This document shows, piece after piece, positions 36,062 through 44,525 of a stretch of 64,000 nt of DNA. Source of the stretch: a virus; IMG/VR virus record IMGVR_UViG_3300004151_000006, positions 64,001-128,000 of that record. One strand, given 5' to 3'. Every line of letters starts with the position of its first letter. The stretch's first letter is position 1. Under the pieces are notes generated by a model that saw only the letters and a program-made list of their open reading frames with translations, made no database searches and was not told where the DNA came from. Both the position numbers and the translations under genes were made by a program.

Positions 36062-37111
36062 GTGTGGCTAGAGGGTCTGTTGAAATATTCTAAAAATTAT
36101 ATACCCTCTACTTCAGAAAATATAAAATTGGTGCCACTTAAATATCGAGATAAAAAGACATTGAAGAAATACGGTGATATTGTACTTCATATGTATAATA
36201 GTTTTCAAATGTGGCATCATGAAAAAGACATCCTCATTGTACGCCAAGTATCAAAAAGACTCAGACCATTATTTGTCACCATAGAAGATCTACTCAATAA
36301 CATTATTACAAATATAGATGTGGAATTGTCAGTAGTTTTATTTGAAGATATTGTGATTGGTTTCGTATCGTATTATATCAAACCAAATACATGCCTTTAT
36401 ATGTTAGATGTATGGATAGAACCAGATTATAGAAATAAAGGAATGTTTACAGTGGTTCATCGGATACTAAGACGTATGGCTACAGTACTTCATTGTAAAT
36501 ATATGGATCTTGAAGTACTTATGAATAATAAAGATAGTTATTGTAAATATGTCACTATGGGTTATATACCCTATATTGGAACTTATACTCAGGGGATATC
36601 TAAGGAAAGATTAAAAATCACAGATAGTTTAAAAGATATATTTATACCAATTTTGCTCAATCAAAACAATTATAAATTATATGAAAAAGATATTGAATTT
36701 TTATGGTATAAATATCATGAATATAAAATACTCAGATTTAAATTATTGGGTGTGGATATCATGAGAAATATTCCATGGGATATGAAATATGTTATACAAG
36801 AAAGACTCAAAGCTGAAGTATCTTGGATACTCTTTTATTTAGAGAAAGATCCGGTTGGTATAATCACCATTGTAAGATCTGATTTACATGTAGTAGCTGC
36901 AGCACAGATCAATGATTTTTATTTTCTTGAACCATATCTAGAGAATTTTATAGATATCATTTTACGATATATTAAAGAGTATATTCAATCACATTTACGT
37001 AATGTAGTTTATTTTTCCACATTTGCAGCATTGAGTGACAATATTAAAATTAATGCCTTTGAAAAGAATATAATGATACATAGAGCTGACAATCTTTATT
37101 TAAAAATATAA
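36062..37111 (+). CDS. GNAT-like acetyltransferase, 349 residues (GTG start)
   Basis: The GTG at 36062 follows CAGGAGGTACCACCAT. An ATG two bases earlier is out of frame and stops after three codons, so GTG is the likely start. IVIGFVSYYIKPN then LYMLDVWIEPDYRNKGMFTVVHRILRRMA (about residues 100-140) matches GNAT strands and the R-x-x-G-x acetyl-CoA loop, with a downstream GYIPYIGTY. A second half (about 200-349) has a similar helix/strand order, so a double-GNAT layout is possible. The substrate is unknown. Confidence 0.65.
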   Translation: MWLEGLLKYSKNYIPSTSENIKLVPLKYRDKKTLKKYGDIVLHMYNSFQMWHHEKDILIVRQVSKRLRPLFVTIEDLLNNIITNIDVELSVVLFEDIVIGFVSYYIKPNTCLYMLDVWIEPDYRNKGMFTVVHRILRRMATVLHCKYMDLEVLMNNKDSYCKYVTMGYIPYIGTYTQGISKERLKITDSLKDIFIPILLNQNNYKLYEKDIEFLWYKYHEYKILRFKLLGVDIMRNIPWDMKYVIQERLKAEVSWILFYLEKDPVGIITIVRSDLHVVAAAQINDFYFLEPYLENFIDIILRYIKEYIQSHLRNVVYFSTFAALSDNIKINAFEKNIMIHRADNLYLKI

Positions 37112-37131
37112 TCAAAGGAGGATATCTGACT

Positions 37132-37371
37132 ATGCACATTTATAAAGATAAGAAAGGACAAGAAAAATATATTATTGCGGGTCAAGTATTTACAAATATG
37201 AATGAAGTTATGAATTATCTGGTAGATGTGAAACAATTGACTCCTGCAGTACTTGAAGTATATCTTAGTAAACATACAAACAAACCGAGTATCAATAAAA
37301 AACAAGCTATCCAAACTATTAGAGATATAACCAATGTTAGTATTAAAAAGGCGTCCATGATGTTGGAATGA
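37132..37371 (+). CDS. Small protein with L7/L12-like C-terminal helix, 79 residues
   Basis: The start follows AAAGGAGGATATCTGACT. The last 25 residues (KKQAIQTIRDITNVSIKKASMMLE) resemble the 'K..vIk.vREiTgLgLkeAk.lVe' element of the ribosomal L7/L12 C-terminal domain. The rest does not, so this may be a generic helix-turn-helix-like fold. The function is unknown. Confidence 0.65.
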   Translation: MHIYKDKKGQEKYIIAGQVFTNMNEVMNYLVDVKQLTPAVLEVYLSKHTNKPSINKKQAIQTIRDITNVSIKKASMMLE

Positions 37372-37376
37372 TATGC

Positions 37377-37404
37377 ATCAGGGTGGGCATATGCCCACCC
37401 TGAT
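37377..37404. terminator. Bidirectional palindromic terminator
   Basis: A perfect 28-nt palindrome (ATCAGGGTGGGCAT arm) stands between the converging genes ending at 37371 (+) and 37408 (-). Confidence 0.7.
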
Positions 37405-37407
37405 ATC

Positions 37408-38217
37408 CTACAACATAAAAGCCAACAATGATCCCATTTCATCTCTAGACAATAAAGTGGCACCACAAAAGAGTCTCAATTTCTCAGGATATTGTTCTAA
37501 ATATTGTTTACCTTCTTCTATCATTTCTTTCATGACATTGAGTTCTTGACCTGCAGATAAAAAGGTCCTACTTGATTCAAAGATACCCATGGTATATATG
37601 TATCCTCTCACTGCAGTATAAACTAGATCAATAAAACTATGTATGGTGGTAGGATCCATACTGGTAAAGTTTCTATCCCATTCTAAACGACATTCAATCA
37701 CCCAATCCATATGAGTCATTTGAGGTGGTATCAATTGCACCATATCACCTTGTAACGGCTTAGCTATTGGGGTAGGATATGAATTAGCAAAAGTCTGTGC
37801 ATTGAGTACAGCTGAAGCAAGACTACCCATAGTAACACCACCCATCCCATTTGTAAATGGTTGATTCATTCCACCATATGAATTGAAATTATAGGGATAT
37901 CGTACACCTTGGATAGATACAATGTTTCTATATTCTCTATCTTGTGGTGGAATTCGATATATTGCATATTGTCCTACATCCAGACCATATGTGGGTGTAG
38001 GAGGAGGACAATACACTGCATTTTCAGCCTTCAAAGGTATAGTGGTTTTAGCTCCACCCACTAAATTGATATCATTGAGTACTTTGCCATCTATGATATC
38101 ATGTCTAATAGCTTCATCTAAGGTAATACCCCGTAACATAGGTTTGAATATATTGATCAACAGTTCTGGGGATATATTGAAATACAGATGCTGTAATGTC
38201 ATCTGGATAGCATCCAT
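37408..38217 (-). CDS. Unknown, possibly structural protein, 269 residues (minus strand)
   Basis: The start on the complement follows CCTTAGGAGATCAGAC. The centre is Pro/Gly/Asn/Tyr-rich (YCPPPTPTYG, YNFNSYGGMNQPF), flanked by helical ends. The composition resembles a virion accessory protein, but no family was recognised. It is the third of the few minus-strand genes in this half of the window. Confidence 0.7.
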   Translation of the reverse strand: MDAIQMTLQHLYFNISPELLINIFKPMLRGITLDEAIRHDIIDGKVLNDINLVGGAKTTIPLKAENAVYCPPPTPTYGLDVGQYAIYRIPPQDREYRNIVSIQGVRYPYNFNSYGGMNQPFTNGMGGVTMGSLASAVLNAQTFANSYPTPIAKPLQGDMVQLIPPQMTHMDWVIECRLEWDRNFTSMDPTTIHSFIDLVYTAVRGYIYTMGIFESSRTFLSAGQELNVMKEMIEEGKQYLEQYPEKLRLFCGATLLSRDEMGSLLAFML

Positions 38218-38248
38218 GTCTGATCTCCTAAGGTATAATGTTCATAGT

Positions 38249-38431
38249 ATGGATATTTTTAATATTGTGACCATTAATACTCTAAAAGATATATCTGATA
38301 TTATATGGTTAGGCCATGCTAATCATCCTGCTCATCCCGCTATGCTACAGTGCTTGGTCAGTGCACTCCTTTATCCTCCACGCCATGGGGGACTCCAGTG
38401 TGGGTTTGATATCATCATCGATCACGGGTAA
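38249..38431 (+). CDS. Candidate small protein, 60 residues
   Basis: A frame divergent from the minus-strand gene above, beginning at ATG 38249. The upstream AAGG is weak and rather far (about 15 nt). The product has a His/Pro-rich middle (LGHANHPAHPAMLQC). It may be a chance frame. Confidence 0.35.
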   Translation: MDIFNIVTINTLKDISDIIWLGHANHPAHPAMLQCLVSALLYPPRHGGLQCGFDIIIDHG

Positions 38432-38520
38432 GATGATATATCATCGGTGGCTGTACCCCACGTAACTGACTATACAGTATCACCACTGGTGTGGTAGTCC
38501 TTCCCATACCGTCACATCTA

Positions 38521-38556
38521 CTACATGAGGCATGGTGCGGGCCATGCCTCATGTAG
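38521..38556. terminator. Hairpin terminator
   Basis: A 15-bp stem (CTACATGAGGCATGG arm) with a 6-nt loop. It lies in a 208-nt gene-free gap. Confidence 0.6.
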
Positions 38557-38573
38557 TATGTGGATGTCAATGG

Positions 38574-38600
38574 ATCATGGATATATATTACTAGTATGAA
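38574..38600 (+). promoter_or_regulatory. AT-rich phage promoter box (copy 8)
   Basis: CATGGATATATATTACTAGTATG is a variant of the recurring box, about 57 nt before the 38640 start. Confidence 0.45.
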
Positions 38601-38639
38601 ATCTGTCATTAACCTAAACTTTTTAGAGGTAAACACATC

Positions 38640-39170
38640 ATGGAAAAGCTCAGCAAGGTCATCGGTACTATCGTTCCGTTTTCTTATAAGACGTCGACAT
38701 ATACCCGTGTGCTGGATAACTGTACACTATCCGATCATGACCAATACTACAACATCTGTCACATGGATGAAAATGAAGTCGTACAATCCATACTCGAATA
38801 TCTCTGTATCATGTTGTTGAATTATCATGTATTGGAAATACCGACAGGATCAATGTTTCGACTCATCTGTCATCCAAAAAACAGGAATCGGTTGCTCAAA
38901 GGACTCAACTCCGAAAAACTGAAAGAATACACGGTACAGCGTGATGGGGTGATTTCTTTGAAATTCACCTGGGATAACCTTCAAAAGGCTCAAGAGGTGG
39001 CTGGTTTCATAGATACTCAAAAAGGATTTATCATTCCGGATGAACCGGGTTGGCTCACCGTTTCCGATGAAGCTAAAGAGCTCATTGATGCCAATGGTGT
39101 TGAAAAGGTAGCAGAATTTCTGGCTACGGAATTTGTGGCCACACATATGGTGGATAAAACCAAAAACTGA
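38640..39170 (+). CDS. Unknown protein, 176 residues
   Basis: The start follows TTTAGAGGTAAACACATC. It is soluble with alpha/beta character and codons richer in C/G than the downstream cluster. It is probably co-transcribed with the secreted Pro-rich gene that follows 10 nt later. No family recognised. Confidence 0.7.
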   Translation: MEKLSKVIGTIVPFSYKTSTYTRVLDNCTLSDHDQYYNICHMDENEVVQSILEYLCIMLLNYHVLEIPTGSMFRLICHPKNRNRLLKGLNSEKLKEYTVQRDGVISLKFTWDNLQKAQEVAGFIDTQKGFIIPDEPGWLTVSDEAKELIDANGVEKVAEFLATEFVATHMVDKTKN

Positions 39171-39180
39171 GGATACCATC

Positions 39181-39468
39181 ATGAAAAGTATTCGGACGAT
39201 ATTGATAGTGACGGTAATTTGTTTGTTTACCACGGTCGCATATGCCCAGCCTCGGGGATATGGTCCGGGACCAGGCCCTGGTCCTATCCTGGCATTGCCC
39301 ATATTCATGATGGGCATGCTCTTTGGTGGGATCATAGCATCGACCCCTTCTCCCCCACCGCAAGTGTACTATGTCCCACCGCCACAGTATCCGGGAGTAC
39401 CTTGTCCTCCAGGGTATATGTTTGTGCCACCCTATCCACCATATGGTGGATACTGTACACCACGATGA
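39181..39468 (+). CDS. Secreted Pro/Gly/Tyr-rich protein, 95 residues
   Basis: A signal peptide (KSIRTILIVTVICLFTTVAYA, cut after AYA) is followed by a GPGPGPGP stretch, a hydrophobic segment (LPIFMMGMLFGGIIAS, about residues 39-54) and a Pro/Tyr-rich C-terminus with two Cys. The export signal and the inner hydrophobic segment suggest an envelope-located protein, perhaps membrane-anchored with a periplasmic extension. The gene is GC-rich. No family recognised. Confidence 0.7.
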   Translation: MKSIRTILIVTVICLFTTVAYAQPRGYGPGPGPGPILALPIFMMGMLFGGIIASTPSPPPQVYYVPPPQYPGVPCPPGYMFVPPYPPYGGYCTPR

Positions 39469-39476
39469 AAAGTCTC

Positions 39477-39507
39477 GATAGGGTGCTGCATAATGCAGCA
39501 CCCTATC
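39477..39507. terminator. Palindromic terminator
   Basis: A 14-bp stem (GATAGGGTGCTGCA arm) with a 3-nt loop, 8 nt after the stop. Confidence 0.7.
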
Positions 39508-39524
39508 ATCCATTGAAATTCATA

Positions 39525-39553
39525 TATTTTTTAAATATATATTATTTTAATGT
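39525..39553 (+). promoter_or_regulatory. AT-rich phage promoter box (copy 9)
   Basis: TTTTTTAAATATATATTATT is a full match to the best form of the recurring box, about 56 nt before the 39593 start. Confidence 0.65.
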
Positions 39554-39592
39554 AATGATTAGTTAACCTTTAATTTATCCTTGGAGGATATC

Positions 39593-39931
39593 ATGGAATT
39601 TGTAACAAAAGAACCTGAAATGAAAGATAAAACAATACCTATTTCAGAATGTAAAATCGGTGATACTTTTATGCTGTGGACTACTGATGATCGAGTATTT
39701 ATGGTCACAGATGATGAAAACTTTTTTCATCGTGAAAGTCAGAATGTTGAAGCTGGTGGATTATTTCATATGAATAAAGGATTTGGTATTGAGTATAGTA
39801 AATGCATATTGACAATTGATCTTAAAAATAATAAATTGTATCTTTTTAATAAAAAGGTTAATGTGATCAAAGTTGATATTACCATAACTGTAAAGTTACC
39901 ACCAAAGATTGTGGTAGAAGGAGATAATTAA
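39593..39931 (+). CDS. Unknown protein, 112 residues; tandem paralogue A
   Basis: The start follows CCTTGGAGGATATC. CKIGDTFMLWTTDDRVF, SQNVEAGGLFHM, FGIEY and DLKNNKLYLF are all repeated in the next gene, which has the same length, so this is a tandem duplication. The fold is probably a small beta barrel. It leads the radical SAM operon. The function is unknown. Confidence 0.75.
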   Translation: MEFVTKEPEMKDKTIPISECKIGDTFMLWTTDDRVFMVTDDENFFHRESQNVEAGGLFHMNKGFGIEYSKCILTIDLKNNKLYLFNKKVNVIKVDITITVKLPPKIVVEGDN

Positions 39932-39958
39932 TGTCAGACATCATTCCACTAAATTAGG
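39932..39958 (+). pseudogene. Vestigial copy of the start of the radical SAM gene
   Basis: ATGTCAGACATCATTCCAC here is identical to the first 19 nt of the radical SAM gene at 40308, but runs into a stop after 8 codons. It sits just after paralogue A, exactly where the intact start sits after paralogue B. It marks the edge of the duplication. Confidence 0.65.
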
Positions 39959-39966
39959 AGGAAAAC

Positions 39967-40305
39967 ATGAACTTGACCATGAAACATGACCAACCAAATT
40001 ATCGATCTTTAGCTGTAGCTAAATTGTGTGTTGGTGATGTATTTATGTTGTGGGCTGAAGATTCACGAGTATTTATAAAGCTTCAAGATGAAGAATTTAG
40101 AACAAGACCATCACAGAATATAGAAGGTTCATCCCTTTTGGATATGGGTGCGGCATTCGGTCATGAATATAATAAATATGTATTAGCAGTAGATCTTAAG
40201 AATAATATATTGTATGTGTTTAAAAAAGATACATCAGTTATTAAGGTTTCATATGAATTGAAAATCACACTACCATCAATTATGCTAAACAAAGGAGAAA
40301 ACTAA
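39967..40305 (+). CDS. Unknown protein, 112 residues; tandem paralogue B
   Basis: The start follows TTAGGAGGAAAAC. It matches paralogue A along its whole length (CVGDVFMLWAEDSRVF, SQNIEGSSLLDM, FGHEYNKY, DLKNNILYVF, VIKVSYELKITLP). Two nt separate it from the radical SAM gene, so they are co-translated. It may be a partner or substrate of that enzyme, but it lacks an obvious precursor-peptide leader/core layout. Confidence 0.75.
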   Translation: MNLTMKHDQPNYRSLAVAKLCVGDVFMLWAEDSRVFIKLQDEEFRTRPSQNIEGSSLLDMGAAFGHEYNKYVLAVDLKNNILYVFKKDTSVIKVSYELKITLPSIMLNKGEN

Positions 40306-40307
40306 AC

Positions 40308-41330
40308 ATGTCAGACATCATTCCACATCCGGATAACTCATGTGGTGGAAACTATTCTGATTGGTTAGATGTCATGCTTCTTCCGGAATGTAATGGACAT
40401 TGTTCTTGGTGTATTGAAAAAGATGGATATCATCCAGAAGAAAGAGCCAATGTAGATACATTGCTTGATAAAGTTAAATTGATTGGTAGAAAGAATATTG
40501 TGTTGCTTGGTGGTGAACCTTTTCTTTATCCAAATTTATTGCGATTAGTTAAAAGACTCCATGGAGATGGATTTAATGTATATATCACTACCAATGGTTC
40601 ATATATCACACATCCTATTTTTGAAGAGGTTGCACCATATTTGACTGGTATAAATTTTTCTATTCATCATCATGATTTACCTAGAAATCGAGTCATTACT
40701 GGGATCACTATAAATCAATATACATTATTTACTAAGATTCAATATTTGAAAAAGTTTGGTGTCAAAGTTAGATTTAATTGTAATTTGATCAGAGGACAAA
40801 TTGACACAGGTGTAGCATTTAATACCTATGTGATTTTCAGTAAAATGATGTATGCTGATTCAGTTAAGTTTTCAGAATTGTCTAATGTTGAACCTGAAGA
40901 TTTTGTCAGTATGAATGTCATTGGGATACCTGGATTAGATATCAATCTTTCTGCAGATCCTTTTATCCATGGATGTAGTAATAAATCATTCATCCACATG
41001 GAACAAATGATCCACCTTAAACAATCATGTGGTATCATTCAACATGGTATTGGTAGATCAGATCATAATGGTGTTGAATGTGTACTTAAACCAGTGTTGT
41101 ACTACGATGGATATATTTATTCTGGATGGAAAAGTAAAAATTGGAATGGTGAAAATATTGATTCTTTGTATGAAGCTAAGGATGTAACTGTTTATATGAC
41201 GAAAAGTAAATTTGAAGAAATCTCTAAATTGATGCCAGTCGTTGCAGAAAATTCATGTAGACGATCTACCCCATGTAAACAAACATATCAGTATACTGGT
41301 TGTCATAGTAGTGGGTGTGGGAGAGATTAA
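40308..41330 (+). CDS. Radical SAM enzyme, 340 residues
   Basis: The cluster motif CNGHCSWC (C28, C32, C35) has the CxxxCxxC spacing, followed by NIVLLGGEPFLYP (the GGE S-adenosylmethionine motif) and NVYITTNGSY. The C-terminus is Cys-rich (C around 227, 246 and 260, then SCRRSTPCKQTYQYTGCHSSGC), suggesting one auxiliary iron-sulfur site as in SPASM/twitch enzymes. The start follows AAAGGAGAAAACTAAAC. The substrate is unknown; the two paralogues upstream are the nearest candidates. Confidence 0.88.
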   Translation: MSDIIPHPDNSCGGNYSDWLDVMLLPECNGHCSWCIEKDGYHPEERANVDTLLDKVKLIGRKNIVLLGGEPFLYPNLLRLVKRLHGDGFNVYITTNGSYITHPIFEEVAPYLTGINFSIHHHDLPRNRVITGITINQYTLFTKIQYLKKFGVKVRFNCNLIRGQIDTGVAFNTYVIFSKMMYADSVKFSELSNVEPEDFVSMNVIGIPGLDINLSADPFIHGCSNKSFIHMEQMIHLKQSCGIIQHGIGRSDHNGVECVLKPVLYYDGYIYSGWKSKNWNGENIDSLYEAKDVTVYMTKSKFEEISKLMPVVAENSCRRSTPCKQTYQYTGCHSSGCGRD

Positions 41331-41331
41331 T

Positions 41332-41628
41332 ATGTGCAAAACCTATCGTGATTGTTTTCTTGAAGAGATGCAAAAACATAATGAATGTTTTGAAGATGTC
41401 AAATATCGCATTGGTAAAGGATTTGATCATCTTGATGAAACAGTACTTGAACACACTGATGCTACTCAACCCGAATTAGATATCGTCTTTCATGTATATA
41501 CGGATAATTGGTTATATTGTTTAAGATATTTTGAAGAATATGAAATTAATTTACATTGGTATGTAATTTCATTACCACTTCCTAATAATCCGCAGTTTAA
41601 AGATCTCGCCATTAAGGAGAAACCATGA
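41332..41628 (+). CDS. Unknown protein, 98 residues
   Basis: It starts 1 nt after the radical SAM stop, with GGGAGAGATTAAT as ribosome site. It is acidic, helical and then beta, with Cys at 2, 9 and 20. It overlaps the next gene by 4 nt. No family recognised. Confidence 0.65.
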   Translation: MCKTYRDCFLEEMQKHNECFEDVKYRIGKGFDHLDETVLEHTDATQPELDIVFHVYTDNWLYCLRYFEEYEINLHWYVISLPLPNNPQFKDLAIKEKP

Positions 41629-42437
41629 AAGTCAAACTCACCAAGGAAGCTAAACTTTTTGGGTATTATAATTGTATTGAGAGTAATGATGAATTTAATG
41701 ATTGGATTCAAATTAAACCAGACAATCAATACGATCTGATGCCGGCACTTAGTGCTTATATTGAAATTGAAGAAGGTTTTACTCTACGACATTTCTTTGA
41801 ATTCATCAAAGAGTATAAATTAGAAAATCTTCATAAGGGGTTTACTTCTTTCATGGTGTTTTATGAAAAGTATTGTAAAAATGGTCCTATTAAAATGGAT
41901 CCAAATTATGAATATCTTGAACTTAGTAGATGTACAATGCTTAATAGAAATAAAGTATTTTTTCAACGTAAACTCAAAGAAAAGATGCCCAAGATGGAAT
42001 TTAAACTCAAATATTCTACTCAAGATATGAGCCTTTCCATTTATGATGATCTAAATTTGATTGTGTGTGCATATAGAGATGATGAAGATGGTATGGGATG
42101 TAAAAAAGGTGATCCAATAGTTTATTCCATTAGTATGTTAACTATTAATAAGATTATTGACCTAGAGATACGCATTACACCCCGTGAATTTCAAATTGAA
42201 AAAGACCGCGAACGATATGAAGATTTTACTAACCATAAAATTGAAAAGTTTTTAATGGATGATTGGCACTTTACCCTGATTCAATTTATCCAAATTATCA
42301 TGGAAAGTATCACTGCTTGGGGTGATACAGTAGAAGAGAATGAAGCACATGAAGCATATATGTTAGATTGTGTAGATGAAGTAAAAGATAAAGAAGAAGT
42401 ATATAAAGTGTTGGGTCTAGACCAAGAGGAAGACTAA
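41625..42437 (+). CDS. 'DLPI' family member 1, unknown, 270 residues
   Basis: The start follows TTAAGGAGAAACC and overlaps the previous stop. FTLRHFFEFIKEYKL near residue 54 and NKIIDLEIRI near 175, followed by FTLIQFIQIIMESI, place it with the genes at 43816, 48259 and 50884, which share T-x-R-x-x-x-x-FI and xxI(I/L)DLPI followed by an F-rich helix. Acidic C-terminal tail. The function is unknown. Confidence 0.7.
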   Translation: MKVKLTKEAKLFGYYNCIESNDEFNDWIQIKPDNQYDLMPALSAYIEIEEGFTLRHFFEFIKEYKLENLHKGFTSFMVFYEKYCKNGPIKMDPNYEYLELSRCTMLNRNKVFFQRKLKEKMPKMEFKLKYSTQDMSLSIYDDLNLIVCAYRDDEDGMGCKKGDPIVYSISMLTINKIIDLEIRITPREFQIEKDRERYEDFTNHKIEKFLMDDWHFTLIQFIQIIMESITAWGDTVEENEAHEAYMLDCVDEVKDKEEVYKVLGLDQEED

Positions 42438-42439
42438 TC

Positions 42440-43306
42440 GTGAATAGACAACAACTTTCACAATACCCCGTGCATTTTGTACGTGGAATGGTGTTAGGTG
42501 AGATCACACCAAATCATTTCATCTGGGATACTGAATCGAAAAATTATCGAAGTATAGCTTTAGATTTTGACATAGTACTAAATCAAGAACAATATGACGA
42601 AGTATTTCCTTTACCTAAAGATATTGATATTTCACCAAATTTTGATATTGAAGCACGGTGTATCAAACAGAAAAAGACCATTGAAATGTTTAATGAATGT
42701 TATAAAAATGGATCAGAGCCGATTAGTTGGCTTAAATTCTTATTTGGTATTGATATATATATCAACCATCCTACTTTGGAATCGTATGAGATTTGGAAAC
42801 AATTTCATGAAGAAAGAATCAAAGCTAAACAAACTAAATTACCCAGACGTTTTGTGCGATCTGTTTTATGTGGTGAAATAAATTATACCCATTTTACAAA
42901 AGAGGATTATATTACCAAATCATGCACTTTTATTTCTCAAGATCTAATACGTATATATGGTCAAATTACAATCACTGAGGGTGAGTTTAATATATTATTT
43001 CCAGAAGATCCAAATAGAAATAAATTTTCTAATATATATGCATTTACTGAAAACCACAGAATGGGAATTGGGGTATTAAGAATTGCAGATGTATTGGTTC
43101 GTATGGCAGATTTTGCTAATATCGATGTAACTACGGTATTACGTTGTTTGACACAATTTAATCATGAATTTCCCAATGCAACTTTACTGCCAGCTGAATG
43201 TGTGAATGTAGCCATTGAACAATATCAACAACATAAAGAATCTATTGAGAAAAATTTTAATATAATTGAAGCTGTAGATATGGGAGGAACTGATCATGAT
43301 TCATAA
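42440..43306 (+). CDS. Unknown protein with an internal repeat, 288 residues (GTG start)
   Basis: The GTG follows AAGAGGAAGACTAATC. RGMVLGEITPNHFIW (about residues 14-28) is repeated as RSVLCGEINYTHFTK (about residues 138-152); each is followed about 30 residues later by a QYDEVFPLP or EFNILFPEDP segment. The repeat unit is about 124 residues. The function is unknown. Confidence 0.7.
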   Translation: MNRQQLSQYPVHFVRGMVLGEITPNHFIWDTESKNYRSIALDFDIVLNQEQYDEVFPLPKDIDISPNFDIEARCIKQKKTIEMFNECYKNGSEPISWLKFLFGIDIYINHPTLESYEIWKQFHEERIKAKQTKLPRRFVRSVLCGEINYTHFTKEDYITKSCTFISQDLIRIYGQITITEGEFNILFPEDPNRNKFSNIYAFTENHRMGIGVLRIADVLVRMADFANIDVTTVLRCLTQFNHEFPNATLLPAECVNVAIEQYQQHKESIEKNFNIIEAVDMGGTDHDS

Positions 43307-43739
43307 AACACACAGTGTGATAGATATTCTTGATCTAGAAAATAGAATAAATAAGGAAAAGATTGCTGTATTGCGGAATTTACTCAATACTAAATGTGTG
43401 GATGTTAATAACTTAGAAGATAGTCATGGACTTATTTTAAAATTTAACAAAGTCAATGGAATTGAACATTACATCTTGGAGGAATTGAAAAAATCCAGTG
43501 ATGCTGGTTTTGGTAAATTTAAGTGGATGATAGTGTACTGGTGTTTTGGTGGATTTGCTGGTGAGTGGTGGATTGATCATGCTGTAAATGTAGATGGGGA
43601 TATTGCAAGTGTTGAATTTGATAAAGATACAAACAGTCTTGTTTTAAAAATCACTACATTTAAAGATTGTGATGTATCGGCTCATATTAAATGTTTAATT
43701 TATTCTAGATATTTGTCTTGTATGGAAAAAGATATCTAA
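43296..43739 (+). CDS. Unknown protein, 147 residues
   Basis: The start follows ATGGGAGGAACTGATC inside the end of the previous gene. It is a charged N-terminal helix, then a Trp/Gly-rich middle (KWMIVYWCFGGFAGEWWIDH) and beta strands. It is not clearly membrane-bound. No family recognised. Confidence 0.65.
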   Translation: MIHKTHSVIDILDLENRINKEKIAVLRNLLNTKCVDVNNLEDSHGLILKFNKVNGIEHYILEELKKSSDAGFGKFKWMIVYWCFGGFAGEWWIDHAVNVDGDIASVEFDKDTNSLVLKITTFKDCDVSAHIKCLIYSRYLSCMEKDI

Positions 43740-43772
43740 AGTTAAAACGTTATTTCAGAAACACTATAGACT

Positions 43773-43800
43773 CATACTGGATACAGCTGTATCCAGTATG
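43773..43800. terminator. Palindrome in the leader of the 43816 gene
   Basis: A 12-14-bp palindrome (CATACTGGATACAG arm) ends only 2 nt before the GAGGAGG ribosome site. It can act as a terminator for the upstream genes or as an attenuator for the next one. Confidence 0.55.
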
Positions 43801-43815
43801 AGAGGAGGAGCTCTT

Positions 43816-44520
43816 ATGGCTGAATATGTATTGTTAGATGGGACTAAAAAGGACCTTAATTTGGGATTTGCAGAAATCAACACTCCTGTCAGTGGTGAAA
43901 AATATCAAACTAAACAAAAATTCATTCCTGCTGAAAAAATCTATGAATATCTTAATTATCCGTTGATCCCAAATCAAATGACTATTCGTAAATATTTTCA
44001 ATTTATTGAAAGATATGGTCTGTTTAAGTTTCACCATCAGCTTAAAGATTATAATGATGCTGTAAAACAAGTGAAACCCCTCGAGAAAAAAGATGGATAT
44101 ATCAGAATGTGCAAACAACATGGCGTAGAATACACTGATGGTATGGAGAAGAAGATCTTAGAATTTTTAAATAGTCCTAAAGATAAATTATTAATTGATA
44201 CATCGATGTTATCGAGTGATCACATTTATGATGAGATGGCTATTTGGAGAAGACCTGCAGATAATAAAGATTTAGATGGTGTGCCCGAAGGATATTACAC
44301 TATCGGTGAATATATCCCAACTAGTTTAGCTATTTGTAAATTAGAAAATATCATTGATCTCCCTATTGTATTTGAAAATGATAAATGTATCATTGAATGT
44401 GGTATGGTAGAAGAGATACAGTTCCTTGATAATGAAAGTACCATCTCTCTTTATAACTTCATCTGGGGTGTGATCGATAGTCTTTGTGAAATGAATTGTG
44501 ATCCTAAGGGAAGGATTTAA
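43816..44520 (+). CDS. 'DLPI' family member 2, unknown, 234 residues
   Basis: The start at 43816 follows GAGAGGAGGAGCTCTT. MTIRKYFQFIERYGLFKFHHQL (about residues 56-77) and KLENIIDLPIVFEN (about residues 176-189), then SLYNFIWGVIDSL, match the shared family pattern. The middle has a DG(V)PEGYYTIGEYIPTS segment comparable to GDPIVYSISML in member 1. Soluble; the role is unknown. Confidence 0.72.
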   Translation: MAEYVLLDGTKKDLNLGFAEINTPVSGEKYQTKQKFIPAEKIYEYLNYPLIPNQMTIRKYFQFIERYGLFKFHHQLKDYNDAVKQVKPLEKKDGYIRMCKQHGVEYTDGMEKKILEFLNSPKDKLLIDTSMLSSDHIYDEMAIWRRPADNKDLDGVPEGYYTIGEYIPTSLAICKLENIIDLPIVFENDKCIIECGMVEEIQFLDNESTISLYNFIWGVIDSLCEMNCDPKGRI

Positions 44521-44525
44521 ATACA

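Noticed and set aside
37922-38431. Plus-strand 169-codon frame opposite the minus gene
   Set aside because: Most of it is antisense to a gene with a good ribosome site; only the last 60 codons (38249-38431) are outside and listed with low confidence.
39124-39566. Three overlapping alternative frames around the Pro-rich secreted gene
   Set aside because: Only the 39181 frame has a signal peptide and sits in register with the operon; others run through the terminator.
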